A DNA stretch of 64,000 bases from Caenorhabditis remanei. Its lineage: Eukaryota; Nematoda; Chromadorea; Rhabditida; Rhabditidae. The position numbers and the translations under genes are program-made. Where the stretch lies: contig NC_071329.1 of NCBI RefSeq assembly GCF_010183535.1, positions 11,284,001 to 11,348,000 on the forward strand, given 5' to 3'. Under the pieces are notes generated by a model, which saw only the letters and a list, made by a program, of their open reading frames with translations, was not told where the DNA came from and ran no database searches. Below, in pieces: positions 47,148 through 56,500 of the stretch. The first letter of the stretch is position 1; every line of letters begins with the position of its first letter.

Positions 47148-50100
47148 TCACCGTGATCCGCCTTGTCCAACTCTTCTTTGGAAGCCCTGATTCTGATAGC
47201 TTTTGCCGGGTTGCCCGGAATCAGTTTGTTTTTTGGATCCTCGCCAAGTTTTGCCTTTTTTGGACTTTGATCTTCTCTTTTTCTCTTCCTCGGATTTCTT
47301 CTCACGCTCTCTTGTTTTAAAAGGCTGGAATCGATCTGAGACTTGAACATTTTCCATGGGTTCATCTCCGAATCTGATCTCCTGCTGGTCTTTTCTGCAG
47401 TATAGATCAGTTACAATTTTGTAACTATCTCCGAAGATATGCCTCCAGTAAATTTGTTTGGAAGACTCTAGAGCAATCATGGAGATGTCTGGGATCAAGT
47501 TTCTGATTTGCCCATCAGAGAGACCCAGCATTCTCAGAGAGTTTGAGGTGTCTGGCCAGTAGGTCCCAAGACTTCCAACCACTAGTGGAAGGATTACTGC
47601 TCTCTTTCCCAGTCTTGCGAAGTAATCAATAAAGTGACTGTACTTTGTCATCTTCCAATCCCATGCGGCTTCAATTGCAACAACTCCATTTTCGTATGGT
47701 ACCGTAACATCCGCCAGTAGGACTTCCGGACCATCTTTCTGTATCATGATGATATCTGGACGCTCTCTGGTTGGTCCGGGCTCCGTATCCACCATGATGT
47801 CATAGTGGTTGTTGTCTTTTCCGCCTCTTATCACCTCTTGCAGGATTCTGTTTAAGACACGATCATGCCTCTGGGTGATTCCAGATGAAAGGCTGTATGT
47901 GCAATGCTGGAGGATGTGAGCCTGGGATTCGCATTCGTAGCCGCACCATCTGCAGTTTTTCGGCAGATCTTTATTGTAGCTGTTGCCGTTGCAGATCAGC
48001 TGGCTCAGCCGTGCTGGGTGTACGAACTTTTGGCTGGAAATGCTGCAGTTCTTTCCATCATTGACGAATTTGTTTGATTGTGGGTGGTGTTGAAGCACCT
48101 GCACAACCTTGCTTTTGACTGTCTTGATTTCCAAGAAGGTCTTGAGCAACGCCGCTTTCACCAAGTCTTTCAGCTTTGTCACCAGTTTCATACTGTCAGC
48201 TTTCGAGAATACTTTGATCTGTGAGTTTTCTGATGCTTGTACTTCTAAAGCAATTTCACCATTTTCTGGGATGAATCTCATTGACTTAAGCGGTGCTCCT
48301 TGATTAACGCTGAGCGTTCGAATAGCTTCGTTCATTCGCGAGAAGAGGCTGTAACCTCCTTTCGTGATTGCTTTCTTGGTGTTCAAGTACTCGCACTGCT
48401 CTTCGAGCGTAACTTTCTGGGTTTTCAGTCCCATCACCTTTGCCGTGATTCTACTCAACGCCTTTTTGTGGATGGACGAGATGTATTCGTCGTCAGACCA
48501 CAGTTTGAACAGTGTGGACGCCAGGAACGTTATGAGACACGTGAATCGGGGAGACATAACTCCGAGTCCTCCATTCTTTACTGGAATCTGGACATATTCG
48601 AGTGGTGATCCTTTAATCGGGATGTTATGATACATCTTCACACTTTTCATGACTGTGTTCTCAAACTCCTTTAACTCCGTCAGCTTTGGAGTGGCGTTTC
48701 TGTACATGTGTTGCAGTCTCGGCAGGATGAATGCCTTCAGCACATCAAGTTTCTGGTTCGGCGCCAGATCTGTATCATGGACCTTTTGGAGTTCCGCGGC
48801 AATCTGAGTCAGGGATTCTGATTCCGAGGCTCTACCACCGTTTCCTGTTTTGACTCCGAGATACTTGTAGGTATCCCCATCCTTCATAGTCCGAATGGCC
48901 ATTCCTTGAATCTTAATTCGTGCAAACTGGTCAACACTTCCTTTTTTGATTGTCAGTGAAGCACACTTCTTTGGCTTGAAAATCAGGGCAACACTTCTAC
49001 AATCCTTGTCCAGTTGATTGAGCATATCTTGCATTTCTTCCTTGTTGTTGGTAAGGATGGCAAGATCATCAGCGAACGCCAGACACCGTACGTCATTGCT
49101 CACGCAACTGTAACCTATCTTTCTCGCCTGGTGTCTTCGGATGATGCCTTCGAGACAGATGTTGAATAGAGTCGGTGAGATGGGATCACCCTGTTTAACT
49201 CCGGCTTCAATCATGATGTTCTGGGTTTTCTGCTCAGCTGTCTTGACTCTCATTGACGATCCATCATACATATCACTGATTATGTTGATAACTGATGCAG
49301 GATACCCGAATGAGGCAAGTGATCTTCTGATCAACTCATGTGGCACGCTTCCGAAAGCATTTGTCAAGTCTAGCCATGCGCATGACAGGTTTCGGTTGAG
49401 AACTGTGGCAGTGTCTATGCACATTCGCAGAATTCCGATTGACTCATTGCATCCATCGATCGCCTGGAAGCCTCGTTGGCATCTACTGATGACTCCAGGA
49501 ACTGAGGAGATTCTCCTGTTCCAGACTGAGGAGTAAAGTTTGTAAACAGTAGCCATCAGAGAGATGGGTCTCCAATTCTCTGGCTTCTTTCTTTCCTCTT
49601 CAGTGCAATCTTTCGGTAGCAGAACCGTTTCCGCTTCTTTCCAGTGGCTCGGAATCTTTCCGTGTTGTCGACATTCATCGAACAACATCGCCAGACGTTC
49701 TCCTTCCGGATCAAACCATTTCAGATCACTGTACTTCACTCCATCAGTTCCGGGAGAGGTATCTTTGATCTTCGCAAGTATGGCTTTCACTTCTCCTCCC
49801 GAGATCGGGTCTTCAATGCTTGGGTCCACTTTTGCTCTTTTGATTCCACTGCACACAGTATTCAATGCATCTTCTGTTACTGGTTGTGCTTTCAGGGTTT
49901 GCCTGAAGTGGTTTTCCACGACGTTAATATCAATTTCACATCGTGCGGAGTGTTTCCCAATTATCACATTGAAGGTCTTTGCTCGGTTCTTGGCATACTG
50001 GATTCTGAGCGGCTCGTTAGATTCTTTTACAAATCGATCTTTTGGTTTCACCGTTTCTGTCCTTCTGCTCGTCTGCGTCGCCATCTCACCTTCATTCAGC

Positions 50101-52412
50101 AATGGTGGTGAGCATCTTGCAGTTATCTTATCTACCAGATACTTGTTCCCATTGTGTGCCTTGACGATGGCGGCAGTGAGTGAGTCGGCAATCCAGGTTA
50201 GTGTTTGGATGTTAGACCCTTGCTCTTGGTACGATTCCATTTGTCTATCGAACCAAGTTCTCACTTGCTCAATGAGCTTCGCCGGCTCCCCTTTTGGTTG
50301 AGCTTTCTTCGTCGGCCCCCCTTTTGGCTGAGCTTTCTTCGACGACTCTCCTTTTGGCTGAGTTGTCTTTGCCTGCAGATTCTTTTTGCCATACTTTCCC
50401 TTCTTCTTTGACGTTTGCTTTTTCGTCACTTCTGGGCTAACAATTCTCATTGCTGGCAGGCTTGGAGTCATTTTCGGTTCCGTAGTGGGCTCTTTCGTTG
50501 GTGGACTGTCACACGTCACCTCCATCTCCTCAGTTTCGCCAACAAGTGGGTGAAACTTCCCAGGTGAGACGACTTTGATCTCTGGACCAGTGAATTGTCT
50601 CTTGGCTTCTGGAGAGATGTTTGGTGATCGTTCAGTTACCACTCCCCTCTTTCTAGTATTTCCCACCACTTTCCAGCCTTCATCTTGTTCTGTCTCACGA
50701 CTCTTCGGTGTCTCTTGTTGCTGTGGAACGGGATCCACTTCCATGTTTCCTACATCCATCATCGGTGTAGCTGAACGAGAGCACGTCGGACAGACGGCAC
50801 ACTGGCTGCTTCGACTTGTGGGTCGACTTTGGGCGAAACTTTTTCCCGGAGAGTTATAATATTTGATTTTTTCAGCAAATATCTCGTAATTGGGTTTCAG
50901 TTCTTCAAGGAGATTTCTTCGGAAGTTTTTCACGTCTTCCTCTACTTCCTCCATTTCCCATTCGGTATCTTGGATGAAGGCTTCCGCCATTTTCATCACA
51001 AATACCCCACAGTTGTAGCTGTCTCTTTGTCTTGGCTTTTCATCCTGTTCCTTTGGGATAATCAGTCCAAGTTCGTTCACCAACTCTTCAATATAACTAC
51101 TCATTCTTGAACCTGTCGGGTCGTAGAATGCAGCAATTCCATTCGAGATGGTCAAGAGCGTCCAGTGTTCGTCTGCACAGATCGGAAACACGACTCTTTT
51201 CTTTCCGTCTTCCAGATTCCTCTGAATAAGTGGGACTAGGTCCACTCTCGCGGGAAACTGGTAATTGAGTGGATCAATTATGTTCACGGAGTCACAGTTT
51301 TCCGCTCTCATCTTCAAGAACGCCATCATGATATCTGTATCAATGTACGCATCCTTTCCCTTTTCATTTATCAAGCTCCACACGTTGATTCCTGGTTTTG
51401 GACGAACCTCTTTGGGTTCTTCATCCTCACTCAACGTGATGATTTCCTGGATTTCTTGACAAATGGAGGAAGTTGAGGACTGGCTCGATCTCATTGAGCT
51501 TTTCGATGGTGAGTTGTTCCCTTTCGGATCGATAGAGAGCGCCTGATTTGCTTTTTCAGGGCTTTCCACATTTGGACTATCATTTGATTGGGAATGTTCC
51601 TGTTCGTCCTTATTGGACTTGGTCAGGAATTTCAACAATGCACCATTTTCAGTCTTCTTCTCCTCAACAACATTAGCTTTCGGTTTCCTTATGTCAACAA
51701 ATGGGGCAGCATCGTTGAGCTCGTTAGCTATTTGCTGTCTTGTGGTGGGAGGTTCCACTTTCTGAACAACATCAGATTCATCATACTTGTAGTTGTGCAC
51801 TTTTTGCAGGTGGGTCACAATCCACTTCGAGCCGCATTTTTTTTCCGGTTCGTACTCGTTGCACATACTACACTTGTAGATAAACTTGGCCTCAAGTTGG
51901 TGCTTCTCTTTCACGTGATCTTTCATGTGTTTGTGAAAGGGGGCCCCTCTTAAGCGTTTTTGGGTGCACTCCCGACACAGCGGGCACAAGATGTTATTCT
52001 TGTTTGGAAGGTCGATCGCGAATGTGATCTTACCTTCTTCTCTGTGCGTAATCTCCAGCTCATCAGTCAGAGTATACACATTGCTGATTCGAGCCCCTCC
52101 TCTCGATGGTTTTGGAGGCGACCTTTTCGTCATCTGAGGAGTATTTCCCAGTTTCAGCAGATTGTATGAATGCCCAAGGACTGTCACCGTTTTGTTATCG
52201 GCCGGGTTAGTACTGGCTGCCTGAGCATATGTTCTGGCTACAGGTTTCCACGTCATTTCACATTCACTATTTGACATAGTATTTCTAGAATTATCACCGG
52301 TTTTGTTAGTCTGGTTATCATTCACAGGTTTAAGATATACATTTGTCATGATGTTGTTAATCAATACTTTTTTGTCTTTCTTTTTGACAGTTTGTTCTGA
52401 TTTGTTATTCAC
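47148..52412 (-). CDS. NeSL retrotransposon polyprotein: zinc fingers, ULP1-like protease, reverse transcriptase, restriction-like endonuclease
   Basis: 1,754 aa without frameshift or stop. Order: two C2H2-type zinc fingers (CPLC at 143 with HxxxxxH; CSMC at 181); a ULP1/SENP-type cysteine protease with H416 (DEHW), D431 (YDPTG), Q462 and C468 (DSYNCGVF), so the whole catalytic set is present; a Lys/Pro repeat (about 685-712); reverse transcriptase from about 865 with TDGV, a PISLM-like block, FGSVPHELI, GVKQGDPISPTLF and catalytic FADD at 1113-1116; a CCHC knuckle CRWC...H...C at 1487-1504; then the restriction-like endonuclease with RPD at 1551-1553 and D at 1568 (LLADVTV). This is target-primed reverse transcription machinery. 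All key residues seem intact, so the copy could be active. The protease is the hallmark of NeSL and its role is not established. Confidence 0.92.
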   Translation of the reverse strand: MNNKSEQTVKKKDKKVLINNIMTNVYLKPVNDNQTNKTGDNSRNTMSNSECEMTWKPVARTYAQAASTNPADNKTVTVLGHSYNLLKLGNTPQMTKRSPPKPSRGGARISNVYTLTDELEITHREEGKITFAIDLPNKNNILCPLCRECTQKRLRGAPFHKHMKDHVKEKHQLEAKFIYKCSMCNEYEPEKKCGSKWIVTHLQKVHNYKYDESDVVQKVEPPTTRQQIANELNDAAPFVDIRKPKANVVEEKKTENGALLKFLTKSNKDEQEHSQSNDSPNVESPEKANQALSIDPKGNNSPSKSSMRSSQSSTSSICQEIQEIITLSEDEEPKEVRPKPGINVWSLINEKGKDAYIDTDIMMAFLKMRAENCDSVNIIDPLNYQFPARVDLVPLIQRNLEDGKKRVVFPICADEHWTLLTISNGIAAFYDPTGSRMSSYIEELVNELGLIIPKEQDEKPRQRDSYNCGVFVMKMAEAFIQDTEWEMEEVEEDVKNFRRNLLEELKPNYEIFAEKIKYYNSPGKSFAQSRPTSRSSQCAVCPTCSRSATPMMDVGNMEVDPVPQQQETPKSRETEQDEGWKVVGNTRKRGVVTERSPNISPEAKRQFTGPEIKVVSPGKFHPLVGETEEMEVTCDSPPTKEPTTEPKMTPSLPAMRIVSPEVTKKQTSKKKGKYGKKNLQAKTTQPKGESSKKAQPKGGPTKKAQPKGEPAKLIEQVRTWFDRQMESYQEQGSNIQTLTWIADSLTAAIVKAHNGNKYLVDKITARCSPPLLNEGEMATQTSRRTETVKPKDRFVKESNEPLRIQYAKNRAKTFNVIIGKHSARCEIDINVVENHFRQTLKAQPVTEDALNTVCSGIKRAKVDPSIEDPISGGEVKAILAKIKDTSPGTDGVKYSDLKWFDPEGERLAMLFDECRQHGKIPSHWKEAETVLLPKDCTEEERKKPENWRPISLMATVYKLYSSVWNRRISSVPGVISRCQRGFQAIDGCNESIGILRMCIDTATVLNRNLSCAWLDLTNAFGSVPHELIRRSLASFGYPASVINIISDMYDGSSMRVKTAEQKTQNIMIEAGVKQGDPISPTLFNICLEGIIRRHQARKIGYSCVSNDVRCLAFADDLAILTNNKEEMQDMLNQLDKDCRSVALIFKPKKCASLTIKKGSVDQFARIKIQGMAIRTMKDGDTYKYLGVKTGNGGRASESESLTQIAAELQKVHDTDLAPNQKLDVLKAFILPRLQHMYRNATPKLTELKEFENTVMKSVKMYHNIPIKGSPLEYVQIPVKNGGLGVMSPRFTCLITFLASTLFKLWSDDEYISSIHKKALSRITAKVMGLKTQKVTLEEQCEYLNTKKAITKGGYSLFSRMNEAIRTLSVNQGAPLKSMRFIPENGEIALEVQASENSQIKVFSKADSMKLVTKLKDLVKAALLKTFLEIKTVKSKVVQVLQHHPQSNKFVNDGKNCSISSQKFVHPARLSQLICNGNSYNKDLPKNCRWCGYECESQAHILQHCTYSLSSGITQRHDRVLNRILQEVIRGGKDNNHYDIMVDTEPGPTRERPDIIMIQKDGPEVLLADVTVPYENGVVAIEAAWDWKMTKYSHFIDYFARLGKRAVILPLVVGSLGTYWPDTSNSLRMLGLSDGQIRNLIPDISMIALESSKQIYWRHIFGDSYKIVTDLYCRKDQQEIRFGDEPMENVQVSDRFQPFKTREREKKSEEEKKRRSKSKKGKTWRGSKKQTDSGQPGKSYQNQGFQRRVGQGGSR
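50281..50375 (-). repeat. 33-bp tandem repeat inside the retrotransposon ORF
   Basis: Three copies of a 33-bp unit (plus-strand word ccttttggctgagctttctt) encode an 11-residue repeat of the type KKAQPKGxPxx, at about residues 685-712. It is in frame, so copy number can change without breaking the ORF. It lies in the basic linker between the protease and the reverse transcriptase. Confidence 0.75.
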
Positions 52413-52865
52413 AGTAATTTGTGTTATCTTGTGTCAATGCAAAAATTTCGCCCAAGATTCAGGTCACCCGAGGTTGTTCGATAAGTTCTCCTTTGAGAGT
52501 TATTGATTCAGTGGGAGTTTCCTCCGCCACAAAAATCAATACCCTTTTCCACCAAATCCTTCTCTCCCGCGTGAACTAAATCAAATTTTGCCAGAAAATA
52601 AATTTTCCGACAAAAATCGATAATTTGAAAATCGCGGAAAATTTCGCGCGAAATTCGGTTCACTTTCCCGAAGATTCTCCGCTCGAATCTTCTGGAAAAT
52701 TTCGAGAAAATGCGCGAAGAATTCGAAGATTCTCGCGCACTCCTCGCAAATTCCAGGAGGTCAAACAGAAATTCTGTCGAGGGGGGGAGGGGGGATTGGG
52801 GGCGGGGCTATCAAGAAATACAGTAGCCTCAGCTGACTGTTTTCAACTCTCCACGAGAGATCTCA

Positions 52866-52955
52866 CGAACTGGTCGTAGCACAGCCGAAGTGTAACTAGA
52901 CCTTCCTCTTTCCACTCAGGAACTGGTCCTAGACAGCCGAAGTGTTTCTAGACCT
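52866..52955 (-). repeat. Tandem repeat in the retrotransposon 5' untranslated region
   Basis: Two diverged copies of about 36-38 bp, at 52866-52903 and 52920-52955, share gaactggtc, acagccgaagtgt and tctagacc/ctagacct. They are about 54 bp apart. Tandem 5' repeats are common in retrotransposon promoters; a regulatory role is only inferred. Confidence 0.65.
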
Positions 52956-53178
52956 CCTCTCTTCACACCTTTTCTCTCAACTTTGGAAGTCCGCCAACAA
53001 CTGTCCACTTCGTGGTCCAGAGTGACTATTCCTATATACGAAACAAAAGAAATTCGATAGGTCTCTGTCAGTTTGTGATTACACAAAAAGGATTCGAAAT
53101 TTCTTTTTCTTTGGTAAGAGAAAACGTATTAACCTTTATTACACTCACTAGGAGGAATACCGTAGGTTAATACGATGA

Positions 53179-53247
53179 GAGTTGGGTTTACCTCAAACTT
53201 GGGTAATTAAAAAGAGTTGGGTTTACCTCAAACTTGGGTAATTAAAA
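53179..53247 (-). repeat. Two tandem copies of a spliced-leader-1 exon fragment with its splice donor
   Basis: Read on the minus strand, 53246-53227 and 53211-53192 each give TTTAATTACCCAAGTTTGAG, which is the last 20 of the 22 bases of the Caenorhabditis SL1 leader. Each copy continues with GTAAAC, the start of the SL1 RNA intron, and then CCAACTC, which is not SL1. The repeat period is 35 bp. Only the two initial G residues of SL1 are missing. Because intron sequence is present, the source is an SL1 gene or SL RNA, not a trans-spliced mRNA. The orientation is the same as the retrotransposon, and the block lies at its 5' edge. Confidence 0.9.
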
Positions 53248-53480
53248 TTCTACAACAGAAGGAATAAACTATTGAGCTACTGTGAATACCGTATTATAAC
53301 GCCATGCCGTTTTATTTTTCAACTGACTTCGAGAGAAATTTTGTGGTTTCAGAAACTATATTTAAACGAAACACTTTTTCGGACGTTCTTTTCGTTGATC
53401 GAGATGTTACTAATCACGGACCTGCTATCAAGAAAAAACACCGGGATAATCATATTCATAAACTCAGAGTACAGATGGGG

Positions 53481-53530
53481 TACCGTTATAATACAGGTGC
53501 CGTTATATTACAGGTACCGTTATAATTCAG
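53481..53530. repeat. 17-bp tandem repeat, three copies
   Basis: Units beginning at 53481, 53498 and 53515 read taccgttataatacagg with one to three changes. Related words (gaataccgtattataacg at 53284 and gtttacggtatac at 53532) flank a segment of about 250 bp in opposite orientation. That suggests the edges of a small non-autonomous DNA transposon next to the retrotransposon insertion site. Confidence 0.5.
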
Positions 53531-56500
53531 TGTTTACGGTATACTGGTTTCATATATTTTCAGAGATATTCAGAATCTTCAATGCTGCTTGCTCGTACAC
53601 ACCGAAAAAAGAACTAGACATTTGTAAATAATCTGTAACCCAGAAGCTTTCCAGTCCTTTTTGTTGTCCTAACATAGAATGATTCATTGATGTTGTACAA
53701 CAGACGAATAAAAAAGGTGTGGACCTGTTGTGACGTCAAAAAGAGAAATAGTTTCTGGCGGCGGGAAAAGCAAACAACTGAACGGAAAGAAAGTATCCCC
53801 GTAGTGACCATATCGTCCTTCTTGTTCTTTTCCATTATCTGATGTTCTTTTTCTTTCAGATTCTTTTTCGTAAAAACCTTCTTTTTCCACTTTTTATCAA
53901 GAGCATAATAAGAGATGTAGATCAAATTTATCTGGAAAATCAGACAATGTAAAGAAAAAATAATCGGTCAATTTGGTTCAGATGAATAAAAAAAAAGATA
54001 AGCAGACGAGAGAAAACAAAACTACATATTTTTAGTTTATTTTTGTTTTATATTGTCTTGTGATTGGCTCAAAAATTGGTGTTTGGGTGGCCATTTCCAA
54101 CAAAAACACTGGTTGTCCACTGGTTGTGAATTTTGCAACAAAAAACATGACAACACTTTAGAATGAAAGTTTTTTCACTGGTTTGAACTTATGAGTAGGC
54201 AATATGAACTCTCTCGTTCAAAACCAGAATCATCTCATGTCAATGAAAGGAAAGCTGGAAATGCTTTGAGTCTGAAGATCCTAATTTGTTTTGATAAATA
54301 CGGAAACCGTTTTTCCATTTTCGTTTCTCCAACCACTTTTCTGAATTCACTTATCCGATTTTCATTCCTCTCCAAAATTGCAAGAATTCTTTTCTCAATC
54401 CAATAGAATTGGCGTGCAACGAACTGGAAGAGAAACGATAATAATGGGACGAATAATTGCATCTTTTCTCGGATTTGTATAAAATCTGAAGGTTCTCTAG
54501 ATGATTTCATAAATACGGATGAGACTTGCTTCTTCTTCTTTCTTCATTTGCCATCTCTCTCTCTCCGATTCAAAATTATTCGGAAGGACATATGAAAAAG
54601 AAGAAGAAGAAGTTGAGGACGTCGTGTGTTCCGAAACCGGTCGTCACTCGTCATCCGTCCATTTTTCTGTCTATGTGTCAGTTCCTTTTTTCTCGTACTC
54701 CCCCAAACAATTCATCTATTTCTCTTCACTTTGGCACTACACGATGGGTCAATTATATTGTGATTTCAGTCGATTCTTTCTCTCCTCGTCTTCTTCTCCC
54801 ACTATTTTTGTTTTTTCTTTTTTATCGGTTACTCGAATTTTCGAAAGAAAAAGAAGAGAAAGAATTTGAAAAATTCGATTGAACCGCAAAGATATATCTT
54901 TTCGTCCTTCCTTTTCATCAGCTGTCCTCCGCTGTCCTATTCGTTTTTCTTCCGCTTTTTGTTGCTTCGTTTCGTTCCGTCCGTTTTCAAATTCTATCTT
55001 ACTATTCGCAAATTCTGAAATTAACAAATGATCTGGTGATTATGTTTTTAGAATGTTCGAATATATTTCTATTCTTCCAAATCCCCGAACCTGATCATAA
55101 ACTCTTGAACTTTAGAAGTGCTGACTAATTATCATTCAATTTCTTTCTTTTTGAAGTGTTTCCGGTTCACTAATCCTCAATTCTTTCCCCACGAGCATTG
55201 AATTCTGTAGCTAGTTCGAACATTTCGAGAATATCACACTTCACTAAATCTCTGTCTGAAAAAACAAGACTGATGGAATCTACTATCAACTTGGCTTTTA
55301 TAATAACTTGACACTTTTCAGTCAAACAGTGACTTGATGCTCGCAAACCGCCTAAGTTACTCTGACAAAAGATCTTGAGACGTCGTCCAATACAGTTCCG
55401 TCGAAATCGGAATTCTCTCGATAAAGAAATCTATTTCGAAATTTTGCGAACATTTATTCGAATCTTGCAACAATTTGGAATTTGTTTCTGATATTCTAAA
55501 TTCTAAATCCAAGGTCCCTCGTTTCCCATATTTCTCATTATTCAAAATCCTCTCATTCATTTTCCCTTCATTTCACGAAAGAAGCTAATTAACATAGTCA
55601 CTGCGTGGGATGAGAGATGCTTCATTCAATCATTTTGTCCCTTTTTCTATCCGATTCTCTCCGATTTTCCTCTATTTTCTCCGCTTTTTGTTGTGTAATC
55701 GAGAGAAATGACCGATGGTCAATTCTCTTCTTTTTCGTCTATGTCTATCTTTTCATGAATCTCTACTCTTCTTTTATTATAACTGTAGGAAGTTGTTGAG
55801 TGGAAAAAGAGTGAAGGGCTCTTCACAGAAAAAATACAAATTGTGAATCGGGAGTGTGAAATTGACAGAAAAGAAGAGAAAAAAGAAGAAATACTTTACA
55901 TAATCCAACCTCTCTTTCTCTTCTTTCCTTGACCTTCCTCTTTGTCTTTTTATCTCTTTTTCTCTTGTTTCGGACCTTCTTTATTCCTTCTTTTCCAAGA
56001 ATAACTCATCATCTATTCATTCTTCTTTTCCTTTCTTTTGTTTTCTCTCTCCTCAGATACTTCTCCAAAAGGAAATTGTCTCTTGGCATCCGATTACGTA
56101 CTGTTTTTTCCCTTCATTTTATCTGTTACGTCACAACATACCATTCGCTTCAATTGGCTGTAAACTTCGTTCTTCATGCTTCTTTTTTCCACTTTTTGAT
56201 TCAAGTTTTCGAATCGAACACTTCATTTCTCCCCCCCAACAAACTTCTTCAATGTTTCACAGGTTAACGACATTTGCAGCTGCGTTTCTTTCACAGAGTA
56301 TGTTAATTTTTCTCTTCTTTTTTGATCTATTTTCGAATCAAACAAGATATTTGTTCATCTCTGAACTTTATACTGTTTACAAAAACATCATTGATTTCCA
56401 GGACAATTCAAATATCAGGATTATCAATAGTTTCTTTTTTGTGGTTTTTAGTGAGGAGGAAAACAGTTTTTTGGTATTTTTTTCTCTAAACGCGAGCTTA

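Larger units (their letters stand above)
46500..53250 (-). mobile_element. NeSL-type non-LTR retrotransposon, apparently full length
   Basis: Site-specific R2-clade retrotransposons of the NeSL lineage are known from C. elegans, where they are nested in spliced-leader-1 genes. Here one uninterrupted ORF (47148-52412) is flanked by a long 5' region (to about 53250) with tandem repeats and SL1-derived sequence, and by about 0.6 kb of 3' untranslated region ending near a T-run at about 46510 on the plus strand. There is no LTR and no long poly(A). The 3' boundary is an estimate. A clear target-site duplication was not found. The copy lies between ordinary single-copy genes rather than in a 5S/SL1 array. 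Confidence 0.85.

Noticed and set aside
49564..50301. 245-aa plus-strand ORF antisense to the reverse transcriptase
   Set aside because: Mirror of a long coding ORF with biased codons; no independent signals.
53192..53246. Active SL1 RNA gene
   Set aside because: The leader lacks its first two G residues, the match stops six bases into the intron, and no Sm site or SL1 stem-loops follow, so these are fragments and not functional genes.
46500..53250. LTR retrotransposon or endogenous virus-like element
   Set aside because: No LTRs, protease of retroviral type, RNase H or integrase; the restriction-like endonuclease and FADD-type RT place it among R2-clade non-LTR elements.
54519..54882. Overlapping plus-strand ORFs of about 117 aa in the gene desert
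   Set aside because: Composed of S/F/L runs from TTC/TCT tracts; two frames are open at once, which is typical of low complexity.
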